A stretch of DNA of 21,161 nucleotides from JALZAA01 sp046727755 (GTDB lineage Bacteria > Actinomycetota > Acidimicrobiia > IMCC26256 > JACDBD01): assembly GCA_046727755.1 (NCBI GenBank), contig JBKPDG010000123.1, positions 1 through 21,161 on the forward strand, written 5' to 3'. The position numbers and the translations under genes were made by a program. Below are positions 1-8,075 of the stretch, piece by piece (position 1 is the stretch's first letter; the number at the start of each line of letters is the position of its first letter). Under the pieces are notes generated by a model. That model saw only the letters and a program-made list of their open reading frames with translations, did no database searches and was not told where the DNA came from.

Positions 1-3
1 GCT

Positions 4-13
4 CTGACGTCAG
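4..13. promoter_or_regulatory. 10-bp perfect palindrome CTGACGTCAG
   Basis: A perfect 10-bp palindrome lies two bases beyond the stop codon of the acyl-CoA dehydrogenase gene. Its right half, GACGTCAGG with the next base, also occurs on the minus strand of the inverted repeat between the thiolase and SDR genes. It could be an operator for a gene left of the window or a chance palindrome. Function is inferred only. Confidence 0.3.
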
Positions 14-15
14 GA

Positions 16-2181
16 CTACGGGTCGCGCGGGAGCCCGAGCAGGCGTTCGGCGATCACGTTGCGTTGCACCTCGCTGGTGCCGCCCGCGATCGTGAGGCAT
101 CGGTTGAACAGGAAGCCGCGCACCCACATGGCCGCGTCGCCGTCGGTCACCGTGCCCTCCGCCCCGAGGAGCTCGAGCCCCACCTCCTGCACCCGCTGAT
201 CGTGCTCGACCCCCAGGAGCTTGCGCACCGCCGCCTCCGATCCGCTCGGATCGGCCCCGCCGAGCGCCTGCAGGGTGAGACGGAGCCCGAGGACGCTCAG
301 CGCATGCTCCTCGGCGACGAGATCACCGGCTTCGTCGAGCGCGATCGGGTCCGACGCGAGGCCCGCCGCGTCGAGCAGCTGCAGCACACCTTGGACGCCG
401 TAGCCGATCGACGAGCCGCTGCCCATGTAGACGCGCTCATTGGCGAGCGTCGTGCGGGCGGCGCGCCACCCGTCGTGCTCGGCGCCGACGAGGCAGTCCT
501 CGGGGACGAACACGTCGTTGAAGAACACCTCGTTGAACCACGCCTCGCCCGTGAGCTCGCGCAGTGGACGGATATCGATGCCGGGCGTCTTCATGTCGAG
601 CATGAAGTAGCTGATGCCGTCGTGCTTCGGGGCGTCCGGATCGGTGCGGGCGATGAGGATCCCCCAGTCGGCGTCCCGCGCCATCGACGTCCACACCTTC
701 TGGCCGTTGACGACCCAGCCGCCTTCATCACGTGTGGCGCGCGTCGTCAGCGCGGCGAGGTCGGAGCCGGCGCCAGGTTCGCTGAACAATTGGCACCAGC
801 TGATCTCGCCTCTCAGGGTGGCCGGAATCCATCGCTGCTGCTGCTCCGTCGTCCCGTACACCATCAACGGCGGCAGCGCCCACGCGCCGACGCTCAAGTT
901 CGGGCGCCGCACCTTCGCCTTGCGGAACTCGTCGTCGATGACGAGTTGCTCCAGCGCGCTGGCGTCACGCCCCCACGGCTTCGGCCACTGGGGCGCGAGG
1001 TACCCGGCGTCGGCGAGCCGGCGCCGTTGCTCGACGGCGTCGAGGCCCTTGACCTCGCCGACGAATGCGCCCACCTCTTCGCGCAGCGCCGCTGCCTCGG
1101 ACGGCAGGTCGACGGCCAGACGGCGGCGCGCTCCTCCGCGCGCCGCCTCGGCCGCCCGCACGCGCCAGGAGGACGTCGGGCCGAGGAGCTGTCGGGTCGT
1201 CGTCGCCCGCTTGAGGTACAGGTGGGCATCGTGCTCCCAGGTGAACCCGATGCCGCCGTGCACCTGAATGCAGTCCTTGGCGGCGCCGTACGCCGCGTCG
1301 ACCGCGAGACTCGCCGCGGCAGCAGCCGTGAGCGGGGCGACATCGGGTTCGTCGGCGGCGCGAGCGGCGTCCCACGCGGCGGCGCGCGCGAGCTCGGTCT
1401 CAGCGAGCATGTCGGCGCACTTGTGCTTCACGCCCTGGAACTGGCCGATCGGGCGGCCGAACTGCTCCCGCACCTTGGCGTACTCGGACGCGGTGTCCAC
1501 GCACCACTGCGCCACACCCACGCTCTCGGCCGCGAACACCGCCGCCGCCAGGTCCCGCACGCGCGCGGTGTGGACACCGTCGAGCCGGCGCATGCTCGGC
1601 ACCACGACGTCGTCGACTCGAACCTCGGCGACGCGGCGGGTCGGGTCGAGGCTCTCGAGCTCGGTGGCGGTGAACTCTCCGGCGGTGAGCGCGCACCACT
1701 CGTCCCCGGCGCGAGCGACGAGCATCCCGGCCAGGTGGCCAGCGAGGGCGCCCCGGAGCGTGCCCCGCACGCGCAGCCCGTCACCTGCCGGCTCGGCGTC
1801 GAGACGCCCGGCCAGCGCGACCGTCCCCACGGTCTCGCCCGACGCGAGCCCCGGCACGATCTCGGCGGCCCGCTCCTTGCCCGCGGCCTGGATCACGGCC
1901 GCCGCGAGCACCGTCGGGAGGAACGGTCCCGGCGCGCACGCCCGCCCCAGCTCCTCGAGCACCACCGCCAGCTCCGGGAGCCCGTAGCCCTCGCCGCCGA
2001 GGGCCTCGTCGAGGTGCATGCCCAGCCACCCCTGGGCCACCAGCTCGGCCCAGAACGGCGGGAGCGATTCGGTCTCGGCATCCAAGGACGACCGGGGGAC
2101 GGCGGGACTGCAATGACGTTCCACCCACCCGTGCACCGCCTGCCGAAGCGCCTCGTGGTCCTCGCTGATCCCGATCGGCAT
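16..2181 (-). CDS. Fused two-domain acyl-CoA dehydrogenase (FadE34-like)
   Basis: This 721-residue protein carries two acyl-CoA dehydrogenase domains in tandem, so one chain could supply both subunit types of a heteromeric enzyme. Such FAD enzymes introduce the alpha,beta double bond into acyl-CoA thioesters in the cytoplasm. Domain 1 (about 1-345) holds the family signature around REQFGRPIGQFQ and a VHGGIGFTWEHDAHLYLKRA stretch. Domain 2 (about 350-721) holds the flavin-site motif SEPGAGSDLA and a C-terminal IAGGTSEVQRNVIAERLLG. The length is close to mycobacterial FadE34, which acts on steroid side chains; substrate identity here is not shown. I do not assign the catalytic Glu: the usual (Y)EG position reads GG in domain 2. 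The ATG at 2181 is chosen because TAGGAT ends 8 nt before it, as in leaderless genes, and the domain begins right there. It diverges from the DUF3472-like gene. Confidence 0.9.
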   Translation of the reverse strand: MPIGISEDHEALRQAVHGWVERHCSPAVPRSSLDAETESLPPFWAELVAQGWLGMHLDEALGGEGYGLPELAVVLEELGRACAPGPFLPTVLAAAVIQAAGKERAAEIVPGLASGETVGTVALAGRLDAEPAGDGLRVRGTLRGALAGHLAGMLVARAGDEWCALTAGEFTATELESLDPTRRVAEVRVDDVVVPSMRRLDGVHTARVRDLAAAVFAAESVGVAQWCVDTASEYAKVREQFGRPIGQFQGVKHKCADMLAETELARAAAWDAARAADEPDVAPLTAAAAASLAVDAAYGAAKDCIQVHGGIGFTWEHDAHLYLKRATTTRQLLGPTSSWRVRAAEAARGGARRRLAVDLPSEAAALREEVGAFVGEVKGLDAVEQRRRLADAGYLAPQWPKPWGRDASALEQLVIDDEFRKAKVRRPNLSVGAWALPPLMVYGTTEQQQRWIPATLRGEISWCQLFSEPGAGSDLAALTTRATRDEGGWVVNGQKVWTSMARDADWGILIARTDPDAPKHDGISYFMLDMKTPGIDIRPLRELTGEAWFNEVFFNDVFVPEDCLVGAEHDGWRAARTTLANERVYMGSGSSIGYGVQGVLQLLDAAGLASDPIALDEAGDLVAEEHALSVLGLRLTLQALGGADPSGSEAAVRKLLGVEHDQRVQEVGLELLGAEGTVTDGDAAMWVRGFLFNRCLTIAGGTSEVQRNVIAERLLGLPRDP

Positions 2182-2189
2182 GCGATGGG

Positions 2190-2195
2190 ATCCTA
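2190..2195 (-). promoter_or_regulatory. Candidate leaderless -10 (TAGGAT) for acyl-CoA dehydrogenase
   Basis: On the minus strand TAGGAT is followed by 8 nt and then ATG at 2181, with no Shine-Dalgarno sequence. This spacing would place the transcription start at or next to the start codon, as known for leaderless actinobacterial genes. Confidence 0.5.
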
Positions 2196-2229
2196 GGCGC
2201 GGTGACACGAGCGTCAGGTTTCGCGCCCG

Positions 2230-2235
2230 TAGGCT
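2230..2235 (+). promoter_or_regulatory. Candidate leaderless -10 (TAGGCT) for DUF3472-like gene
   Basis: TAGGCT lies 3 nt before a GTG at 2239 and 6 nt before a second GTG at 2242. The 6-nt spacing matches other leaderless candidates in this window and favours the second GTG. Confidence 0.45.
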
Positions 2236-2241
2236 CTCGTG

Positions 2242-2967
2242 GTGTTTCCCTGGCGACGCGCTCGCACGCGCGGCTTCCCGCCGTCGGGGAACGGCGCGTC
2301 GTCCTTCCATCTCGCATGGCGGCTCCCGGCGAGCGCGGGCCATCTCGTCGCGGCGAGCGTCACGCTCGAGGTGCTGACGCCGCCGGCGGTCGAGCACCTC
2401 TACTTCTGGGCGCTGCAGGTCGGCTTCCCCGGCGCCAGAGCTGCGCACCTCGGGCTGCAATGGAACCATCGGCATCCCGGTTTCGGCGCGGTGAACTGGG
2501 GTGGCTACGCCGCCGACGGCTCGTTGCTCGCGGGGACGGCCGCGCGGTTGCCCAGCACCCCGAACGATCCGAACACGCGTGACTACGCGTGGGAGCCGGG
2601 ACGCGCGTACCGCCTTCGCGTCCACCGCGTCGACGAGGCCGCGTGGCGGGGTGAGGTGATGGACGTCGCCGCCGACGAGACGACGACCGTGCGCGACCTG
2701 ATCGCGCCCGCCCCGTTCCTCGGCGATCCGATGGTCTGGGCGGAGGTCTTCGCGCGCTGCGACGATCCGCCGGTGACCGTGCGGTGGTCGGAGTTCGAGG
2801 TCGTGTCCGAATCGGGCGACCGGTTCGCTCCCGCCGCGCTCGGCGTCAACTACCAATCCCACTCCGACGGCGGCTGCGCCAACACGACCTCGGTCCTCGA
2901 CAACCGTGGCGGCGCGCTTCAAGTCACGAACACCGAAAGACACACACCGCAGGGCGGGACGCTCTAG
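2242..2967 (+). CDS. DUF3472-like protein of unknown function
   Basis: This 241-residue protein is unnamed. The middle (about 30-190) is rich in beta strands and aromatics, with blocks YFWALQVGF, HLGLQWN and NWGGY that resemble the DUF3472-type domain, a beta-sandwich-like module often found in carbohydrate-related proteins; this assignment is from memory of the family pattern. No clear signal peptide or membrane segment is seen; the N-terminus is Arg-rich. The frame opens just after an in-frame TAG at 2230, so the start must be GTG 2239 or GTG 2242. I chose 2242 because TAGGCT sits 6 nt upstream. It is transcribed away from the acyl-CoA dehydrogenase gene and converges with an alpha/beta hydrolase gene across 99 bp that hold no convincing feature. 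The gene is likely real; the function is unknown. Confidence 0.6.
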   Translation: MFPWRRARTRGFPPSGNGASSFHLAWRLPASAGHLVAASVTLEVLTPPAVEHLYFWALQVGFPGARAAHLGLQWNHRHPGFGAVNWGGYAADGSLLAGTAARLPSTPNDPNTRDYAWEPGRAYRLRVHRVDEAAWRGEVMDVAADETTTVRDLIAPAPFLGDPMVWAEVFARCDDPPVTVRWSEFEVVSESGDRFAPAALGVNYQSHSDGGCANTTSVLDNRGGALQVTNTERHTPQGGTL

Positions 2968-3066
2968 AGTCCTACCTCATCCTCAGGAAGCTGCTCGCTG
3001 CGTTCGGACTCGTGGTCTGCAGAGCAAAGAGTGTGGCCGCAGTTGCCGTCGTCGGCGTACCGCGGT

Positions 3067-3828
3067 TCACCGGCTGAGACGGTTCAGCACGTCCGCCAGC
3101 TCCTCGGGGCAGCTGATCATCACGTCATGACCGGCGTCGATCGTCACGACGTCGACCTCGCCGCCCGGGGAGTCGCGCAGGTTCTCGGCGAGCACGTCCT
3201 GATGATCGGGCGGGAGGGACTGGTCACGGAGCAACTTCACGAACGTCTTCGGGAGCTCGGGCGGGATCCCGACGCGTGAGACGGGCTCGGCGAGCACGCC
3301 CGCGGCCTCGGTGCCCGTGCGATCCAGAACGAAGCGCGTCTGTTCTTCGTCCATGTCGTTGCAGAACATGGCGCGGGTCGTCTCCTCGTCCAATCCGCCG
3401 ATCGGATTGTCGCCGCCGTGTCGTGCTTCTTCCACCGCGTCGCGGGTAATGGCGCGCAGGTCTTCGGGCAGCGCCTCGATCGCCGACGCACCTTCCGGCG
3501 GCACCATGCACGACACGTACACGAGGTGCTCGACCCGATCGGGCACGCGGCGGGCGACCTCCGAGATGGTGAGCCCGCCCATCGAGTGACCCACGAGCAC
3601 GAAGCGCTCGAAGCCGGCGGCGGAGACGTCACGCAGCAGCGAGTCGGCGAAGTCAGCGACCGTCAGGGTGCGCAGCTCTGGAAGCGGCTCGTGCCTCCGC
3701 GGCCCGCCGCGGACCGTCTTCGGCGGGAGGTCGACGGCGAGCGTGTCGCCGTCGAGGAACGGCAGGAGTCGTTGCCAGCACCACGCGCCGTGGGCGCCGC
3801 CATGCACGAGCACGAAGGCTGCGGGCAA
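3067..3828 (-). CDS. Alpha/beta hydrolase (esterase-like)
   Basis: This 253-residue protein is a single alpha/beta-hydrolase domain. It begins with the oxyanion-side motif LVHGGAHGAWCW at about 7-18, has the nucleophile elbow GHSMGG with Ser82, and a C-terminal catalytic His234 in DAGHDVM. The short chain and the HGGAHGAWCW opening resemble the plant methylesterase/hydroxynitrile-lyase branch and its bacterial relatives, which act on small esters. There is no signal peptide, so it is probably cytoplasmic. The start is a TTG 4 bp after the ferredoxin stop codon, so the two genes look like one transcript and may be translated in sequence. The substrate is unknown. The hydrolase fold and catalytic residues are visible directly; esterase activity is inferred from the family. 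Confidence 0.85.
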   Translation of the reverse strand: MPAAFVLVHGGAHGAWCWQRLLPFLDGDTLAVDLPPKTVRGGPRRHEPLPELRTLTVADFADSLLRDVSAAGFERFVLVGHSMGGLTISEVARRVPDRVEHLVYVSCMVPPEGASAIEALPEDLRAITRDAVEEARHGGDNPIGGLDEETTRAMFCNDMDEEQTRFVLDRTGTEAAGVLAEPVSRVGIPPELPKTFVKLLRDQSLPPDHQDVLAENLRDSPGGEVDVVTIDAGHDVMISCPEELADVLNRLSR

Positions 3829-3832
3829 TGCG

Positions 3833-4042
3833 TCAGACGATCTTCTCGCCGTCTTTGATGATCGAGATCGCCTGCGTCGGGCATCCCTGGCCGGCGAGGA
3901 TCACCTTCTCCTCGGGCTGGGCCGTGGGGTCGAGCACCACGGCGACACCATCGTCGTCGAGGTCGAACACTCCCGGCGCCCAGAACGAGCAGTTCCCCGA
4001 GCCCATGCACGCGTCGCGGTTGATCTCGATCTCGAGCGCCAC
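3833..4042 (-). CDS. Small [3Fe-4S]-type ferredoxin
   Basis: This 69-residue ferredoxin has only three cluster-type cysteines: Cys12 and Cys18 in CMGSGNC, and Cys54 in GCP. A Cys-x5-Cys with a later single CP is the pattern of actinobacterial [3Fe-4S] ferredoxins, which commonly deliver electrons to cytochrome P450s. The acidic surface (FDLDDDG, DPTAQPEE) fits that role. No P450 or ferredoxin reductase gene is in the window, so the partner must lie elsewhere. The start is GTG 4042: the frame stays open upstream, but the family begins at this point and TACCCT sits 7 nt before it. The gene is followed after 4 bp by the alpha/beta hydrolase and diverges from the amidohydrolase with only 19 bp between the two start codons. 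Confidence 0.9.
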   Translation of the reverse strand: MALEIEINRDACMGSGNCSFWAPGVFDLDDDGVAVVLDPTAQPEEKVILAGQGCPTQAISIIKDGEKIV

Positions 4043-4048
4043 GGCTCG

Positions 4049-4055
4049 TAGGGTA
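4049..4055. promoter_or_regulatory. Symmetric bidirectional -10 element (TAGGGTA)
   Basis: On the plus strand TAGGGT (4049-4054) is followed by 7 nt and the GTG of the amidohydrolase at 4062. On the minus strand TACCCT (4055-4050) is followed by 7 nt and the GTG of the ferredoxin at 4042. The same seven base pairs therefore fit a leaderless -10 in both directions. Neither start has a Shine-Dalgarno sequence. Confidence 0.5.
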
Positions 4056-4061
4056 ACGGGC

Positions 4062-5303
4062 GTGACAACGACGGAGAAGCCGAAGCTGCATTGGAAGAAG
4101 AGCGAGACGCACGGGCTGCTCCCCGACCCCGCGCCTCGCGAGATCAACTACACGATCATCTCGGTCGACGACCACCTGGTCGAGCCGCCGGCGATGTTCG
4201 AAGGTCGATTGCCGCGCCGGTTCCAGGACAGTGCGCCCAAGATCATCGAGACCGCCGAAGGCCACGAGGTGTGGGAGTTCGACGGGCAGCTGTACTTCCA
4301 GGTCGGGCTCAATGCGGTCGTCGGCCGCAAGCGCGAGGACTGGAAGGTCGAGCCGACCCGCTTCGAGGAGATGCGCGCCGGCTGCTACGACATCGACGCC
4401 CGCATCAAGGACATGGACATCAACGGCGTGTGGGCGGCCGTGAACTTCCCGTCGCAGATCACGGGTTTCTGCGGACGGGTGTTCTCACAATGCTCGGATC
4501 CCGAGCTCGGCCTCGCCGTCACGCAGGCGTGGAACGACTGGTTCGCCGAGGAGTGGCACGCCCCCTACCCCAACCGCATCGTGCCGATGGGCATCACCTA
4601 CCTCGGTGACCCCGAGCAGGGCGCCAACGAGATCCGGCGCAATGCGGAGCGCGGCTTCGTCGCCGTCACGCTCCCGGAGCAGCCGCACCGGGTCGACATG
4701 CCGAATCTGTTCTCTGGCTGGTGGGATCCGATCATCGCCGCCTGCGCCGAGACCGGCACCGTGATCTGCTTGCACGTCGGATCGACGGGCGTGGCCGACA
4801 TGCCGCCCGGCTCGCCGATGGTGCCGCTCGGTGCGACGTTGTTCGGGCAACTGTCGCTGGCCGCGTGCGCCGAGTGGCTGTGGTCGGGACACGCGGTGAA
4901 GCACCCGGACCTCAAGATCGCGATGTCGGAGGGCGGCATCGGCTGGGTCGCGATGTTGCACGATCGCCTCGAGAACATCGTCGACCGGTCGGGGTACGGC
5001 GACTACTTCCCCGGCGACGTGCGTCCGGCCGACGTGTTGCACCGCAACTTCTGGTTCTGCACGATCGACGACCCTTCGACGATCTGCACCCTCGACACCG
5101 TCGGCGTCGATCACGTGATGTTCGAGACCGACTACCCGCACGGCGACGGCACCTGGCCCGACTCGCAGGCCGTGTTCGAGCGGTTCTACGGCGGCCTCCC
5201 GGCCGACGAGATCGCGATGATCAGCCACGAGAACGCGGCGGCCCTGTTCCGTCACCCGCTGCCGCCACCGGGCAGCCCCCACGCCGCCGGCCTCCGGCGC
5301 TGA
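4062..5303 (+). CDS. Amidohydrolase family 2 protein (metal-dependent hydrolase/decarboxylase-like)
   Basis: This 413-residue protein belongs to the amidohydrolase-2 (PF04909-type) TIM-barrel group, whose members hydrolyse amides or lactones or decarboxylate aromatic acids. The metal-site strand opens with SVDDHLVEPP (Asp36, Asp37, His38, Glu41). The barrel continues through VICLHVGS, a SEGGIGW block, and the C-terminal FETDYPHGDGTWP with the family Asp and His. The first motif reads DH-x2-E rather than a classical H-x-H, as in many actinobacterial members. The start is GTG 4062, since TAGGGT sits 7 nt upstream. The frame is open further left but overlaps the ferredoxin gene. The amidase gene follows 17 bp downstream, suggesting one transcript and a joint role on an amide or cyclic substrate. 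The precise reaction is unknown. Confidence 0.88.
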   Translation: MTTTEKPKLHWKKSETHGLLPDPAPREINYTIISVDDHLVEPPAMFEGRLPRRFQDSAPKIIETAEGHEVWEFDGQLYFQVGLNAVVGRKREDWKVEPTRFEEMRAGCYDIDARIKDMDINGVWAAVNFPSQITGFCGRVFSQCSDPELGLAVTQAWNDWFAEEWHAPYPNRIVPMGITYLGDPEQGANEIRRNAERGFVAVTLPEQPHRVDMPNLFSGWWDPIIAACAETGTVICLHVGSTGVADMPPGSPMVPLGATLFGQLSLAACAEWLWSGHAVKHPDLKIAMSEGGIGWVAMLHDRLENIVDRSGYGDYFPGDVRPADVLHRNFWFCTIDDPSTICTLDTVGVDHVMFETDYPHGDGTWPDSQAVFERFYGGLPADEIAMISHENAAALFRHPLPPPGSPHAAGLRR

Positions 5304-5320
5304 CAGCCGGCGCGGGCAGG

Positions 5321-6736
5321 ATGAGCGACCTCTGGGAGCTCGGCGCGTTCGAGCTCGGCACGGCGATCCGGGACGGTGTGGTCTCGAGCCGCGAAGTGGT
5401 CGAGGCTCACCTCGCTCGCATCGAGTCCGTCAATCCCGACGTCAACGCAGTGACGGACACGCTCACGGACGACGCACTGGCGGCCGCCGAGGACGCCGAC
5501 GCTGCCATCGCGCGCGACGAGCCCACGAGCCCGTTCCACGGCGTGCCGTTCACGGTCAAGGAGACGATCGACCTCGCCGGGTCGCCGACGACGCAAGGTG
5601 TCACCGCGCTGGCGGAGATGATCCCGCCGCTCGACGCACCCGCGGTCGCGAACCTGCGCGCGGTCGGCGCGATCCCGTTCGCCCGCACGAGCGCGCCCGA
5701 CCTCGCGCTCCGCTGGCACACCGACAATGCGCTCCATGGCCCGACCCGTAACCCATGGGACCCGACGCGTACCCCGGGCGGCTCGAGTGGCGGAGAAGCC
5801 GCCGCGCTGGCGACGGGCATGACGCCGCTCGGCGTCGGCTCCGACCTCGGCGGCTCGTTGCGATGGCCGTCGGCGTGCTGCGGGACAGCCGCGCTGCGCC
5901 CGACGCTCGGTCGCGTTCCCATGGCGACCTCGCTCGAACCGGCCGACGCGCCGCTCACGATGCAGCTCATGGCGGTGCAAGGGCCCATGGCGCGCGCGGT
6001 GCTCGACTTGCGGATCGCTTTCGAGATCATGAGCCGCCCGAGCGATCGTGACCCGTGGTACACGCCCGTTCCCTTCTCGGGACCGACCCTCCCCAGTCCG
6101 ATCCGCGTCGCGGTCGCCACCGATCCGTCGGGCCACGGCGTGGACCCTGCGGTCGCCGAGGGCGTGCAGCGCGTCGCCGGCGCGCTGGCCGGGGCCGGCT
6201 ACGCGGTCGAGGAGACGCCGCTCCCGACGGTCGAGGAAGCGTCCGATATATGGCTCGCGCTCGTGCTCGCCGAGATCCGCATGATGTGGTCGCTCTTCGA
6301 GGCCATCGTCTGCGACGACGCGCGCCGGTTCCTCGGGGCTGCGCTGCAGCTCCGCGAGCCGCTCACGCAACAGGCCTACGGCGTCGCGTTCATGGAACGT
6401 CAGGGCATCGCCCGTACGTGGACACAGTTCCAGAGCGAGAGCCCGCTCGTGGTCGGCCCCGTCTCGACGCAACTGCCGTTCGCTGTCGGCACCGACCTCG
6501 GCGGAGCCGAAGACGTCGACCGCATTCGCCGCACCCTCGACCTCACGCTGCTGTGCAACTGCCTCGGCTTGCCGTCGGTCGCGCTCCCGGCCGGCGTCGA
6601 CTCTGCGGGAGGAGGAAGGAACCTTCCGCTCGGCGTGCAGATCATCGGCCCGCGCTACCGCGAGGACGTCTGCCTCACTGCGGCGTGGGAAGTCGAGCGC
6701 GCCCTCGGCGCGGTCACCCCGATCGAACCGCGCTGA
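5321..6736 (+). CDS. Amidase signature family amidase
   Basis: This 471-residue enzyme is a complete amidase-signature hydrolase, which converts carboxylic amides to acids and ammonia using a Ser-cisSer-Lys triad. Lys80 lies in GVPFTVKETID, the cis-Ser region is GGSSGG with Ser155, and the nucleophile is Ser179 in DLGGSLR. The spacings of 75 and 24 residues match those of the well-studied Rhodococcus amidase (Lys96, Ser171, Ser195). It is not evidently GatA: there is no gatB or gatC nearby, and it sits 17 bp after the amidohydrolase gene. It ends 4 bp from the convergent stop codon of the FGGY kinase. The ATG at 5321 is the natural start because the family N-terminus (LGAFELGTAIRDG) begins there. 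The substrate is unknown; there is no signal peptide. Confidence 0.93.
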   Translation: MSDLWELGAFELGTAIRDGVVSSREVVEAHLARIESVNPDVNAVTDTLTDDALAAAEDADAAIARDEPTSPFHGVPFTVKETIDLAGSPTTQGVTALAEMIPPLDAPAVANLRAVGAIPFARTSAPDLALRWHTDNALHGPTRNPWDPTRTPGGSSGGEAAALATGMTPLGVGSDLGGSLRWPSACCGTAALRPTLGRVPMATSLEPADAPLTMQLMAVQGPMARAVLDLRIAFEIMSRPSDRDPWYTPVPFSGPTLPSPIRVAVATDPSGHGVDPAVAEGVQRVAGALAGAGYAVEETPLPTVEEASDIWLALVLAEIRMMWSLFEAIVCDDARRFLGAALQLREPLTQQAYGVAFMERQGIARTWTQFQSESPLVVGPVSTQLPFAVGTDLGGAEDVDRIRRTLDLTLLCNCLGLPSVALPAGVDSAGGGRNLPLGVQIIGPRYREDVCLTAAWEVERALGAVTPIEPR

Positions 6737-6740
6737 CGCC

Positions 6741-8075
6741 TCAGGGGCGGCCCAGCCCGGTGAGCTCGAGGAACTCCAGGTAGCGCGTAGCAACCGCCGC
6801 CGACCAGCGCGCATCGGGCTCGACGCGGCGGCCGGTGCGCGCCCAGCGGCGGCCCTCGGCCATGGCGGTCGGTTCCTCGAGCCCGGCGGCGATCCGGGCC
6901 AGCCACGCCGAGCCGAGCGCACCGCCTTCGGGCACCGCGACGCAGTCGACGGGCACCCCGGTGGCATCGGCGAGCGCCTGCACCCATTCGTCGACGCGCG
7001 TCCCGCCTCCCGTCGCCACGATTCGGCGCGGATCGACCTTCGTCGCCTCGAGCATCCGACGCGCGACGAAGCCCGACGCCTCGAACGCAGCGCGCCGCAC
7101 CGCGCCCGGTCCATGCGTCAGATCGAGGCCCGCGACCACGGCCCGACGCTCCGGATCGTTCAGCGGCACGCGCTCTCCCCGAGGGAACGGCGCCCATACG
7201 GGCACGCCTCCCGGGTCGGCCGGCGGCTCGCCGTCGGCGAGCAGGCCCGTCACCCAGTCGAGGAACAACCCGCCGGCGTTGCTCGGCCCGCCGACGAGCA
7301 TCTTGCCCGGGGTCGTGTGCGGGACGACGTAGTGATCCGGCACCGGCTCCTCGCTCGACGTCACCGCCCACACGATCAGCGTCGTGCCGAGGATGATCAG
7401 CACGTCGCCGTCGTCGTCGGCACCAGCGACGAGCTGCTCGGCGAAGGCGTCGATGCATCCCGAGGCGAGCGCGGGACCGCCGGCGCCACCGACCCGTCCG
7501 CACTCGAAACCGGTCGGCGCCAGCTTCGGCAGCTGATCGGCGCGCACGCCGACCTCGCCCGCCAGCTTCGGGTCCCACCCCGTCCAGTCGAACAGCGGGT
7601 AGGCGGTGGCGGCAGTCGTCGTGTCGAGCACCGCCTCGCCGGCGAGCGCGTGGTTGGCGACCGCCTGCGCGGGCCAGTAGCCGGCGGCGTCCGGTTCTTC
7701 GGCGACCGTCCAGCGGAGGAAGGCGAGAAGCTCTCCACTCTCGGCGGGATGCCCGGCGCGGGCGCCGTGGCGACCACGCTCGTCGCCGTACAGGAGACCG
7801 GGCGTGATGGGGACGCCCGCCGCGTCCACCGCGGTCAGCGACGGCACCATCGCCGCCACGCTCACGCCTTTGGGTGCGGTGTCGCCCAGCGCGGCCAGCG
7901 CCGCGTCGGGGCCTCGCCGCCACGCCTCGCCGGCATCGTGCTCGAACCGCCCGGGGCTCGGCACCCGAAATCGATGCGGGACCCGCGCCGACCCAACCAC
8001 ATTGCCGTCCCCGTCGGCGGCGATCGCCTTCACCGACGAGGTGCCGATGTCGACCCCGACCGTGACCTCGCTCAC
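6741..8075 (-). CDS. FGGY-family carbohydrate kinase (xylulokinase-like)
   Basis: This 444-residue protein has the two actin-like ATPase domains of FGGY sugar kinases, which phosphorylate sugars or polyols such as xylulose, glycerol or gluconate with ATP. The N-terminal phosphate motif is GVDIGTSSVKAIAAD at about 6-20. The C-terminal half carries ATGGGTRVDEWVQALAD followed by VPEGGALGSAW, typical of xylulokinase-type members. The length is slightly below the usual 480-510 residues. The GTG start overlaps the stop codon of the upstream phosphatase gene as GTGA, a 4-bp overlap that implies translational coupling. Pairing a kinase with an IMP-family phosphatase hints at sugar- or polyol-phosphate metabolism, but if the phosphatase is truly HisN the pairing may be simple operon hitchhiking. 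The sugar specificity cannot be read. Confidence 0.88.
   Translation of the reverse strand: MSEVTVGVDIGTSSVKAIAADGDGNVVGSARVPHRFRVPSPGRFEHDAGEAWRRGPDAALAALGDTAPKGVSVAAMVPSLTAVDAAGVPITPGLLYGDERGRHGARAGHPAESGELLAFLRWTVAEEPDAAGYWPAQAVANHALAGEAVLDTTTAATAYPLFDWTGWDPKLAGEVGVRADQLPKLAPTGFECGRVGGAGGPALASGCIDAFAEQLVAGADDDGDVLIILGTTLIVWAVTSSEEPVPDHYVVPHTTPGKMLVGGPSNAGGLFLDWVTGLLADGEPPADPGGVPVWAPFPRGERVPLNDPERRAVVAGLDLTHGPGAVRRAAFEASGFVARRMLEATKVDPRRIVATGGGTRVDEWVQALADATGVPVDCVAVPEGGALGSAWLARIAAGLEEPTAMAEGRRWARTGRRVEPDARWSAAVATRYLEFLELTGLGRP

Noticed and set aside
64..2196. Plus-strand open frame of 710 codons opposite the acyl-CoA dehydrogenase
   Set aside because: It is the high-GC antisense shadow of a well-supported enzyme; its product is low in family-like motifs and rich in Arg, Ala, His and Gly.
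2182..2943. 254-residue N-terminal extension of the acyl-CoA dehydrogenase frame
   Set aside because: It overlaps the DUF3472-like gene on the other strand, is Arg-rich without domain character, and the dehydrogenase domain and a leaderless -10 both point to ATG 2181.
2968..3066. Terminator hairpin in the convergent gap after the DUF3472-like gene
   Set aside because: Only short stems such as GCCG-TCGT-CGGC are visible, with no T-run, so I do not call a terminator.
4043..4147. 35-residue N-terminal extension of the ferredoxin
   Set aside because: It would overlap the amidohydrolase start and precedes the normal family N-terminus.
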